Below, one piece after another: positions 45,401-55,767 of a DNA stretch of 64,000 nt (positions are counted from its first letter, which is position 1; the number at the start of each line of letters is the position of its first letter). The notes under the pieces were generated by a model. That model saw nothing but the letters and a program-made list of their open reading frames with translations, had not been told where the DNA came from and searched no databases. This stretch comes from Rhynchonema sp. JSB1_4 (taxonomy: Eukaryota; Nematoda; Chromadorea; Monhysterida; Xyalidae): the NCBI GenBank assembly GCA_030248065.1, contig JASAMV010002290.1, positions 1 through 64,000 on the forward strand. Direction: 5' to 3'. The position numbers were made by a program, and so were the translations under genes.

Positions 45401-48400
45401 CGAATTACCACAATAATTTATTAGATACCGACGTTTCATACCCATACAACCCACCTTGAGGTTTTAACCCATACAACTTGAGGGCTACAGAACCGGGTGC
45501 AATTCTAGGCTGAAAGTTGAAGTCGCGTGCACGCGCGTGCGAAACAGTGCAAAGTATAGGCAAAAGTCGAAGTAACTTCGCGTGCACGCGAGGTTTTGCG
45601 CGTGCGCTGGCGTGCGCTCCCTATGTTTTAGCACTAGGAAGTCGCGTGCACGCGCGTGCACGCGACTTCAACTTTCAGCCTAGAATTGCACCCGGAACTG
45701 TACCTTGAAAAAGAAACCTGATTTGGTTTCGAAACGTCGGTATCTAATAAATTATTGTGGTAATTCGGTCGACAAGAATCATCTCATCGTCATGAACACA
45801 AACCACGTCCACAAGACTATCGGCTTTTGCAAGCATTTCTCAACCCCTTCATACCTCAGGCAATTCGCACCAGAGAGATCGCTGACTGCCCAATTGGCTG
45901 CCATTCGTGAATCGATCGCGGAAACTGCCCGTTGTGCGACTGGTGCTCACTGACGACGAATTGGTCGATGAAAGCGATTCCATACGCACCAGGCCGCTAA
46001 CTTCGCTCGTTGTTTCGGCCTGAAATGTTGATTTTGTTCTAAAATAATTATTTGTGAAACATCAGCACGCTCGGATATTGTCTGCGCAGGTTTCATGCAT
46101 GGCACGAACAACACCGACATGTAACAGCAGTGGGTTTTGTCCGTTTCGTCCTGTTCCACAGACGGGCGGTGCATCAGAACATCGTCAGTGAGAATGCACG
46201 GGAAGACCATGCGACTCAAAAACTGGTGCGACGCGCAGCATATCTTATGGCTTCGGGTATAACGTTCAAGTACAACCACGCTCACCTTTGTGTCACATGC
46301 AAGCACCAAATGTTGATACAGTGGTTGATCCATGAACCTTCCGTTGTACTGATGCATCAAACGTGCCATGTCATCACTGCTCACGCCCGTTGTGGCTGCT
46401 TCAATCAAAATTGTGATGTTTCATTTTCTTGCAATCTTTTGAGGTTTTTGTCACCGCCAGTGATGGGCATGATATGTGAATTCTACAATAGCGGTGCCCA
46501 AGTTTCAGCCTGCCTCGACAAACGCACCAGATGGACTCATGACTGCATGATCTAATAGTAGCGTTTGGTTAAAGTTTGGATACTACAAAATGTCAAACGT
46601 AGTGAAACATCAGCTGAACCACTCACACGAATTCGGCCGCGACGAAGGCGACAGGTCCGAATGACTGCTTGTGGTCTCTGAGCGCACGTCCCCTTGATTC
46701 GTCGGTATCACGTCCGGCAGGGCGCTGGTTGATGCGACTGGAATCGTTTTTTTTCACATTTCCAGGATTGCAGAACAACGCGCACCGCATAATGAATATC
46801 CAGAAGCACAGGTCGACTGGACAATGTGCATTTCACAAAATGTGCTTGACTGCCGGTTTCATCTGCATTCACAGACGGGCGGGGCATCAGCTCATCGTCA
46901 GTGCGAATGCACCAGATGGCCACGGGACGCCAAGAACTGTACAACGATCAGATCGTAGAATACCAGAAAAGGCGCTTTTGAACCCAACACCCACCGCAAT
47001 AGTTATTTAGCAAAGTTCTCATGGAGAATACCACAGCATGTGCAACGCATGAGACTCGTTGGGCCGATTGGAAACCGCGCCTGCACACATGCGGGATCAA
47101 TATTCCACGTTCCAACTTCCAAACCAACCCGTATCGATTTGTGGTGCCTCAATGGCGGAATCCTCCAGTTCCTGATCACTCCAGTCCGACCAATCATCAA
47201 ATTCTGGCTCCCCACTTTCATCGACCAACGGGAATTGCACCGACGTTTGCATCGATGTCGCTGTGTTGTCGTCTAGAAATTTGTCAATTTTCGCTTGTAT
47301 GATGCGTTTTGTGCTGAATTCCGGTAAAAATGGGTTACCGGACTGCAAATGGGCTGCATTTTGGTTGTTCTGCCTTCCACAGCCAGACTGACGGTGCACC
47401 AGGGCATCGTCAGTGAAAAACCACATAAAAATACTGCTCCGCCGGTTAGCGAGACAACGAGGGCACGAAACTGTGTGCTGCGAAACAGGTCGAGGGAACA
47501 GAGAACAGATTTTTGCCCGGCAAGGTTCGTGAAGAACAAACGTTTGCAAAGTTGATCATAATGATATGAGAATCGATCAGAGACAATGACGCGGAACTAA
47601 AACCCACATGCCCCAACCCACACCCCATGATTGAAACATCAGCCCGCCAATGATCCGCACTCACCCTGTTTCGCCTCGCCGACCACAGCTGATTGTGTGC
47701 GTTTCTGTCGGCGCGCCGCGCGACCGGCGCCGTGTTTGTGCTTGGATGGACGCAATTGACTGAGATGTTCGCTGGATGTGTGCGCCACTGACGTCACTTT
47801 GAGTTTGATGTTGCCAACCTGTGCCGAAGGGAAGTGCTTTTGGGTGGCAGTTTCAGGGCACTGCACTACTGCGGTGCACCTCACGCTGATGATAGACGAT
47901 GACCTGTTGCCAGGTCGTTCATAAAATGTTAGATTAAAATGTTTGTTTGTTACAGCATTCTTGTGGTGGGATGATCGGAACCACATTGTACACTCGGTCG
48001 GTATGACATCAACCACAGTGGTAATTTGGAGGTTAAAGGCAAAGCTGGGACAAAAATACAGTAAAAAGGTAAGTCTACCAGCAAGACGCGATGCCCAGAG
48101 ACGGCAGACTTTGGGACTTAATCACGCGACCTAATCATGCGCACCTGTTTCGCCAAATTCAGCTGAATGTCACTTTTGATCCTCAACAGTCCATCCAATG
48201 ACGATGGTTTATCAGCTGACGCCCGATTGAAGAGTCGTCGTCTGCTTGACGCCCCTGCCGTGGCTGCACTCAGCTTGGCCTGCTGCCTTTCACGACGACG
48301 GGGTCGAGGGGGTGGCGCTGGGGGTGCGTCGGGGACACAGGGGCCACACAGGTCGATTGGGGAGGTCAGATCGGGCTCGGCTGGCTGCACACTGGAATTA

Positions 48401-51400
48401 TGGAAGGGTTGTTGGGGTCGTGGACTACAGAATTGGCATGTTTTGTGGGTTTCACAATAGCTTCATGTGAAACATCACTCAATCAGTGATTGAGTGCGCA
48501 GGTTAGCTTAGTGCTTCACGGCTGGTCAGAAAATGAAATCAGCATGAAGCAATACAATCGCACTGACGATGACCGGGTGCACCACATACAGAAGTATCAT
48601 GGACTCAATTGAGAACACCAATTCGTGCCCTGGTAATTGGCACCCCGGCAGGCGTGGGTTTCTGCATTCACACACAACACTGTCGTGTACTGTACATATA
48701 CCTCAACATGAAATAACAGAAAAATTTTCACATACTATGCCGCACCTGAGTGTGTCAATGTCGGCCGATAGTCTCTCCACGGACGCACTATTGTGATCGC
48801 AATCGCAATTGTCACTCATCATTGACACAGTTCGTTGCTGTTGCTGGTCACCAGATTCGCTCACTGTCAACCAGCTGGCCGCACTGGCAGCGCGATGCTT
48901 GTCCGAAGTTGATGTATTCGTGACGTCACTCGGTGGTTCCGATGGTTGCTCGCTGAGCTAAAAATTTAGTGGGCGAAAATTTGGAATGTGGAATATTAGT
49001 GCCGTAACCCAGCATTACACAGCAAGCTCCGAGGAGAAGGTTTTCATTACAGTTGGAGCCCATGGAAATTTCTGTGACATGAATGAATCTGCCATAAATT
49101 GACCTGCTTGAGCAATGATAAAGCACACACAATGATAAACGCACGGCACTAATATTTTGACGGTCCGAAATGACAAAGATCCGAATGCCAATGTGCACGG
49201 TAAATACGGCAAAAACAGATAAAAAAACCTGAGAATAAAGAAAAATCGGAAGCCGCCCAGAAGCTTATACCACCTGACTTGAACTGAAGTGTTAGCATTG
49301 TTTGGTGTTCCGGTTTGGCGGCTATTGTCTGCCAAGGAAAAACAGGAAAAAAGGTGTGAAAATAGAAACCCGACACTTTGCGAACAGAAACGAACATCAG
49401 ACAGCAGTCAAGCCACTTACAAACAGCAGGTTGTTGGTGTGTTATGCAAACGGGTGAATAAAATGGCTAATCCGTCGACCAACAAGAAAAATAACAGAAA
49501 TAAATACATGCCAACAGTTTGGGTTGAGCAGCACGCGAGCTGGGCTCAACCCCGTGGTTGGAAACTGTACATCAACCCAAACGTGGGTGTGCATTTGCAG
49601 ATGCACCAGTTCGACAAGCAGTTAGTGCACCCTGTCTGGTGTTCCGCTCGTGTGAAATTCGGATGTTTGCTTCACTTTACCTAACGATATTGCACTCAGA
49701 ACATACAAACAGAGCCACAGTTCTTGGGGGCTAAGATTTGCACTTGAATATCACTGGTCAAGTGGGTACCCAGTCACTTCATCCAAAAATTCTGAGAGTG
49801 AGAGGTATGCCAGTGGTGATATAAACAATAACGGGTGGTGGGTTGGTCAGTGGCCATTAACACAAAGAAGAACTTGTTTGTTTGTTTGCTGACACGCAAC
49901 ATTGTGTCGACTGGGTGGGTGGACAGAGAGCACTCATTTTATACAGTCTGTCCTCTTTGTAGTGGTACTCTTGGGCGACCGACAGTTTGTCATCGCTAAT
50001 ACCTAATTCTATCAACATAAGATGCATTACTGTTATGATTGTTCTTGGCAGCGACCATAAAAGGACATGTCCCCGTCATGTCACTATAAAGAACGGAGAC
50101 TGCATACTTTTACCAGCTGCACTCAGTAATGTGCCAGCAGACCTTGAAAGTGCAACGGACACTCAAAAAAGACACTTTGACTGACTCGACTGTTCAACCC
50201 AGATCAAGCGGCGCGTTTTTGTGATTTGATACAGTTTTTCGGTCGTGGGGAGGATTAGATACAGCGAAGTGAACCAGCTGACTGTTCACTGATTTTCAAT
50301 GACCTAATTCTCAGGCATAATGATGTGTTACTGTTTCTGTTATCAGTCACAATTTTGCGCACAGCCGTAGACGGAAAGTAAGTTAATCCTCGATTAAGGA
50401 ACAAAAATCAAACAAAAGTGATTATCGATAACAAAAGCGTATCAAAATAGAACAAATATTGACTGATCAAAGAAAAACAAACAAAAAATCGTCACAGAAA
50501 AATAGACCGACCTCGGTTGCAGAAACGACGATTAATTCCAGTTGTTGTTCTTGTTGCACAAAATATTGATCGATGTCTTCATATAAATTATCCTCTTCTT
50601 CTTCCTCCGCTGGTTTGAGCGGAGGATTAGCAACAACGGGCACGGGTCGGCCGTCAACCAGTTTCACGTGTTTGGGTGGTGGTGCCGGAGCTGGGGTCTT
50701 GGGTGGTTCTGGAAAATTTCTCGTCCAATTTTGGCTTAAAATACAGTCTGTCTGACAGGGTTGGAAAAAAAAATTTTTTTTTTAAACAAGTTTTTTTTTT
50801 TAAAAAAAAAATTTTTTTTTTAAAAAAAAAATTTTTTTTTAAAAAGTCTGAGATTCGGGGAAATTTTACCAAATTTGCCTAAAAAACGCGCAAAATCGCG
50901 AAAAAATGCAACTTTAATTGACAAGTCACTTTTGTGACTTGGTTTGCATCACTTATCAAGGGTGTTTACGTCATTTCGGTACGATCCAACAGTCTGTGCT
51001 TGATATGGACCGATGATTGCTGCTCTGTGGTATCGGACACAACAGTTTGTGGCCGAATAAGCAAGATTCACTCATAAACCACACAGAATTGAGAATATAA
51101 GCTGCAGAAATACTTGTCGGGCAGCTGAATCAGTCGTATACGACCGACCTGATGGGGTATGACATCGAAGTACCATGTAGGCACATGCATACTGTGTCTC
51201 ATGTATCAAGGGAAGGTATAATAACATCATTTGGGGTATCTTAGGTACCAAATACATGCCCCAAAGGTGATTTTGTGAAGAAAATTTTTCGACCCTTGAG
51301 AAAAAATGACAAAAAATAACCCCCAAAAAGGCCATTTTTGGACGTTTTAGAACATTTTGTTCCCCCGAAAATTTTTAAAAAAAAATTTTTTTAAAAAAAA

Positions 51401-52690
51401 AAAATTTTTCAAAAACCATTTTTTATTAAAAAAAAAAATTTTTTTTTTTTTAAAAAAAAAAAATTTTTTTTTTTTGCCCAACCCTGCTGTCTGATGAGCC
51501 ACTGATGGGCATGATAACAAGAATGACAGTGACGCCTGTCTTTTTGCTCCATGAGAAGGCGGGAACCAGGTCATCGTCACTATCGTGCGCCATCTTAAAT
51601 GGTTTTATAGCCTTTATTCAACGTTGATATTCAGTTTTTCTTAAAAGGTAAAACTTTCCAAGTAAACCCTCCAGCATTACCTAAATCCTCAGCGACTGAA
51701 TTTCTGGGTGGCAAATCGGGCGGTTTCTCCGCATAGACGGAGGTCCGTTTCGGTGGTTCCTCAACGGGATGTTGTATCCGGCTGGTTGATGTTTCACCGG
51801 TGTCACAAATAGCAGCCTGATACACGTAGGCACCGATCCTCAGCTGGTCACCAACGATCGTGCAATCCTGCTCCTCCACCCGGGGTTGAGGAATGGGCGA
51901 TGTCACAGTGCGACGATTTCTGCCCCGCGGCAAGGTTGAGAAACGAACATCGTACAGGGCGTAAGGATCCGAGTTACTTTCTTGTAAAACTGCAGAACCT
52001 TGTTGATCATGAATACTCGAATCGAAATCAACATTCAGCGCCAACGTTTCCGATTCGGAGTCTTGTTGTTCAAATCGCAGGTGTTTGGCCGGCGAGCTAT
52101 CAAGTGACATTGAGTATTGTTGTTGCTGTTGTGCATAAATAGTCACAGCCCTGAATCCTCGTGGTTTCGGCGGCACAGCAGGTCTGGGAACAGTGGGCGG
52201 GGGATGCTGTGGTCGTTGTATAGGTTGGCGAGTTGAAAGTGATCTGGTATTATTGTTATCACCACCGTGCGTTGAGTGTTTACCACCACGTGCATGCGCA
52301 TGTTGTGGCAGAGCGTCATGGCTAGAACTACGGTTGATCCTTGTCCTCTGCTGTTGTTGTTGTTGTGCATGCACATGTGCACTATCATTATGCGTGCCGC
52401 GTGATTCAGAGCTCATGATTTTGCTGGTTGCGGCGGGGGACACGCTCAAATGCGTTTGTTTGCTGTCATCAGTCGCATTGTTGTTGTCGGCAATATTAGC
52501 CCGATTATAGTTATTAGTAGTTGAACTACGACCAGGCTGCACCTGCTGTTCAGAGAAGGGAGCGACTTTGTTCTGGGCGGCACACAAATTTCGCGCGGTA
52601 GTGGTGGTGCTAGTTGTACAAGTGCTGGTAGTACTGCCAGCACCATTTATTTTAGCACCGTTATTTTTGTTGGCATGGCAACTTGAAGAG
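42436..52690 (-). CDS. Exn: ephexin-type RhoGEF, right-arm copy with DH and PH exons, 3' end missing
   Basis: Exons from the 5' side: about 52690-51681 (start region corrupted), 50708-50512, 48957-48746, 48391-48145, 47818-47665, 47313-47129, 46737-46627, 46398-46286, 46019-45855, 45027-44880, 44817-44730, 44641-44489, 44230-44026, 43308-43184, 42606-42436. The last three occur only here. They complete the DH domain (CEGLDMRSFLMLPTQRITRF, CNEGARRMERMEQL) and begin the PH domain (RYLVKQGTLIELV, HLLLFNDMLIVTKAKG), all typical of ephexins/ARHGEF16-19-26. The rest of PH and any SH3 are absent. Exon 2 has 4 extra residues (QLEL). Exon 6 is 185 nt against 186 on the left, a frameshift as read. Intron 1 carries a 731-bp hAT element. 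Confidence 0.85.
42824..42993. mobile_element. MITE with 8-bp target duplication, copy 3
   Basis: It is related to the copies at 23812 and 24629 (GCGACTTTTCAGG start; GGACTGAACCGTCGCACAA near the end). It is flanked by CTTTTACT (42816-42823) and CTTATACT (42994-43001), a 7/8 match. It sits in an intron of the right-arm ephexin, in the single-copy spacer. Confidence 0.75.
45379..45790. mobile_element. foldback element with about 59-bp inverted ends (right arm only)
   Basis: The terminal CGATGAGATGATTCTTGTCG continues inward to GATACCGACGTTTC. It is matched by its reverse complement at the other end (GAAACGTCGGTATC to 45790). The core has a GC-rich block of alternating GCGTGCACGCG strings (about 45525-45670), itself inverted. 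The tail with a GAAACC/GGTTTC hairpin, then CGAAACGTCGGTATCTAATA, resembles 3' tails of Penelope-like retroelements; that is inference. It lies in ephexin intron 9. Outside it, ACCCCTTCATA occurs on both sides. Confidence 0.6.
49942..50106. mobile_element. TA-type MITE (right-arm copy of 36755-36905)
   Basis: Same ends and position in ephexin intron 2 as in the left arm, about 14 bp longer. It shows the insertion was present before the two arms diverged. Confidence 0.6.
50756..51486. mobile_element. 731-bp non-autonomous hAT element (right arm only)
   Basis: It begins CAGGGTTGG and ends CCAACCCTG, with an exact 8-bp duplication CTGTCTGA at 50748-50755 and 51487-51494. The left arm shows the empty site (one CTGTCTGA on the complement). 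The subterminal zones are long alternating A and T runs, as in the 78-bp relative at 24536. The interior has no recognisable transposase. It is inserted in ephexin intron 1. Confidence 0.9.
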
Positions 52691-52915
52691 GAAGGTCAAC
52701 CTTGGGGTCAAAACGGGTGGGCAAAAAAAGGGAAAGGGTGGGGGGGGGGGGGGGGACGCCCCCCCCCTGGGGAAAAGGGGGGGGAGACGGGGGGAAATTT
52801 TATAAGAAGGAGGGGAAAAAAATTTTTGGAAAAATTAGATTTTTTGCGGCGGTTGAAAAGTGATAAAAAAAAAAAAAGGAGGGTCACAAGGTCCTCCTCA
52901 AAAAGGAACAACATA
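52690..52915. other. degraded, homopolymer-rich sequence replacing the ephexin start region
   Basis: This stretch still aligns in outline to the left arm around 34800-35010 (5'UTR, ATG and first codons of ephexin). However, bases have collapsed into long G, C, T and A runs (for example about 18 G near 52743-52760). Neither the start codon nor the first ~35 codons can be read. It looks like a low-quality consensus, not biology. Confidence 0.65.
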
Positions 52916-53220
52916 TCGGAGCTAGCATGGTAATGCTAAGCGACATATGGTTCATTCCCTATAGTGCGCTTTCTGAAAATTTTGATCGTGCGCTATTTCA
53001 ACAATACTCAACCGAATGAGCTCAAACTTGCACACAATGTATATACCATGCCCCAAAATGGCCACACAAAATTTCATCCCGCTGCGTGCCCACACGCGCA
53101 ATCGCGGGCAAGATACAGTTGTCATTTTTGCAAAAACGTTCTTCTCCTTTTTTTTTTTCCACAAAAAACTAGTCAGGGCCCAGACGTTACTGAACACCAA
53201 AAATGTTAATATCGCATATA

Positions 53221-53500
53221 GGGTTTTCGCACACGAGAAACACGATGGTGCTATCGCCAACTTCGTAACTTCACGACTGAGACCGGTTCCAGACCATGAC
53301 CACGACTTTTTGTATGTAAAGTGTGCTTCCCGAAGTAAAATTTCGCCGAAAAGTTGGGTTACCAGAACTATTAAAGTTGTTTATGTGGTTTTCGCACTCG
53401 AGAAACACGGTGGTGCTATCGCCGAGTTCGTAACTTTTAGTATGAGCGGTTCCAGACCATGACTTTTTGTACAGAAAGTATGGTTCTAAAGCCAAAATCA
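53221..53500. repeat. imperfect tandem repeat, about 168-bp period
   Basis: GGTTTTCGCACNCGAGAAAC with following text (GGTGCTATCGCC, TTCGTAACTT, GGTTCCAGACCATGAC, GACTTTTTGTA) occurs at 53221 and again at 53389. The second unit has small deletions. Confidence 0.7.
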
Positions 53501-53814
53501 GCGGTGATATGTGTTTTTAATCGTTGTTACGTCAAACATATATTAATTCCAATTGGTTAAATGTTTTTCAGCTCAAAAAGAGCCATAATGGACGCTCAGA
53601 CACACACAACAATGCATTAGTGCACGCTACGTAGTTGCCTGATTCATAAAGCGCACAATGTATTACACACAACACACAGCCGGCCAGCCAGCACACACAC
53701 ACAGGCAGGCAGCCAGCACACACACACACACACAGGCAGCCAGCACAACAGGCAATGCAGCAATGCACGCGTAGTTATGTACATAGTAAGGTTTGTGAAG
53801 GAAAGTGGCGAAGC

Positions 53815-53890
53815 AGTTATGTCCGAACGGTCTAACGCGCATCACTGAAGACGAAAAGGTCGCGGGTTCAAACATCCACGCGCGCAGCGA
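53815..53890 (+). ncRNA. tRNA-like sequence (possible tRNA-derived SINE head)
   Basis: ATGTCCGAACGGTCTAACGC resembles the box A and D-arm of a class II (Leu-type) tRNA. GGTCGCGGGTTCAAACATCC resembles the T-arm/box B, at the right spacing. The acceptor stem does not pair well, so it is more likely a decayed tRNA or SINE head than a working gene. Confidence 0.35.
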
Positions 53891-55210
53891 ACTTTGTTGT
53901 ATTTTACTAACTTTTAATGAATTCTGGGTAACATTTTTCAGTTTTTTCGTGTTTTTATTTGAGATTAATTATTAAGCACAGGTGCGGTTTGCAGTTTATG
54001 CGCTGTGATATCATTCATGATAAAATACCCACAAGATATCAACTTCTTAATTAAAATTGCTGTTGCTCTCTAACATTCGAAGCTTTTTCCGCATTTATAA
54101 TTTGACTTTCGTGGGAAAGTTAAATAGTAGTTTTTACGTAACATTGAATCCAAGATCAGATGCGGCGGCCAACACCAAAGCAATCTGGAGACTGATGTTT
54201 GACACTCATTTCATTGCTGAAGCTGGAGGGACAGGGGGCATGGAAGTTCATTGCACAGCTTTGCTTGGTACTAAACCAACAAGTGCCATTCTCTGAGACG
54301 ATGCGCATTCAGTGCGCTATAAATGATGGTATTGGTCGCACAATGACCATATAAGAATTCATCAAATCAATCCTGATTTTCACGTTCAGTCACTCTTAAC
54401 CACTGTGCTATTTGTGATTCTCACAAAACATTTTCACCTGAAAATAATCCAGCAGATCAACCACGTTGCCGCAGGTCTGAAACATTCTCTTTCCTACACG
54501 CTTTGTGTGCGATCAAGCAACGCAACGTCACCACCCCGTCACTTTCCCTCTTTACGATTCAGGGAAAAAATTTGACCAATTCTTATAAAGTCATTGTGCA
54601 ACCAATACCTAGGGTGTCAAATACATACCTGGCGGTAAATTAAAAAAAATAAATAACTTGACAAGTTACCATGTTCCTCAAAAGCATAGACATGCGCGTG
54701 GGGCACTGCGTTAGTTTTGTTTCAGTGGTGGGTGAAGACGCAGACACAAGCGTGTCTCCATTGTTAGAACCCCATAGTGAAATCGAAACACAAAATTGGC
54801 CTTATGTCACGATAACCACCGATTCATATAGGCAAACCACACCAACACGAGCCCGATTTCGAAGGTGGTGTGTCCAAAACGAATAGAAAGAGAAAATCAT
54901 CATGCTCCACTTTGTATTCTTCAACGTGTAACATTTCCCAAATCAGCAGCCACGTATGAATGTTTCACTATCCTGCCAGCTCCGAAATCGAGCTCGTGTT
55001 GGTGTAGTTTTACTTTATATCCTGCCAAAAAGTACAGCATCCTTAAACTAACCCCCACACCTCATTGCGCTCATGTGCGTTGATTACTTGAGAAAAGTCT
55101 GACGGTCGACATTTTCTTAGTTAGAACCATTGCTTGCCGGAACTGAAAACTTTCTGTGCCTGATTTATCCGGGTTCTCTGTTTGACGCTTGCGCGATATA
55201 AAAGAACGAC

Positions 55211-55766
55211 ACAAGAAAGAAAAATGCCCCAAGGGGCATAAAAGAAATATGGTTCCCTGGCTGACTGGCATAAAAGAACGATACTAGCTTGCACCACTTT
55301 GCTGATGTTTCATTAGGCACTGGAATAAACGTAAGTGTGTTCTGAGCTGTTTGATACCGAACAGTAGACATTGAACCATATTCCCGGCGCGAACTCTTTT
55401 GAACCAACACCCAGCCGATATCGAAACTTTCGTGCAAACCCAGGCAACTGTTTCTTCTTTTCAACCTCACGACGGTAACTGTGCAGTCTTCGGTTGCGCA
55501 CGATGGTTCAACAAGGAGAGGAGTAAAGAGAATATTGCAATCTTTCAATATCTCCGTGCCCTGTGTCTCTGGTGGCAAGACAGCACGCGCCGGGAATATG
55601 GTTCAATGTCTACTGTTCGGTATCAAACAGCTCAGAACACACTTACGTTTATTCCAGTGCCTAATGAAACATCAGCAAAGTGGTGCAAGCTAGTATCGTT
55701 CTTTTATGCCAGTCAGCCAGGGAACCATATTTCTTTTATGCCCCTTGGGGCATTTTTCTTTCTTGT
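55211..55766. repeat. perfect 181-bp inverted repeat with 194-bp loop
   Basis: 55211-55391 is the exact reverse complement of 55586-55766 as far as I can read. Each arm includes one copy of the TGATGTTTCA decamer. The outer edge coincides with the point where left/right arm homology resumes (about 55768). This could be a foldback transposon or a local template-switch artefact. Confidence 0.8.
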
Positions 55767-55767
55767 A

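Larger units (their letters stand above)
52916..55767. other. 2.85-kb right-arm-specific block
   Basis: It has no counterpart in the left arm, where about 1 kb of different sequence stands. It includes an imperfect tandem repeat of about 168-bp period (53221-53500), a (CA)/(CAGG) simple-repeat zone (53655-53755), a tRNA-like sequence (53815-53890) and, at its right edge, a perfect foldback (55211-55766). No exon could be supported. The short frame with CAVFGCARWFN inside the foldback loop is not identifiable. Confidence 0.5.

Noticed and set aside
50756..51486. A/T homopolymer runs as assembly noise
   Set aside because: Unlike 52690-52915, these runs sit inside an element with perfect hAT ends and an 8-bp duplication, and a small relative at 24536 has the same composition.
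53655..53755. CRISPR-like array of short repeats
   Set aside because: It is a degenerate (CA)n and CAGG microsatellite in eukaryotic DNA with no constant spacer length.
55399..55585. Possible THAP or other zinc-finger fragment (CAVFGCARWFNKERSKEN)
   Set aside because: Too short, confined to the loop of a foldback repeat, and lacks the remaining zinc ligands.
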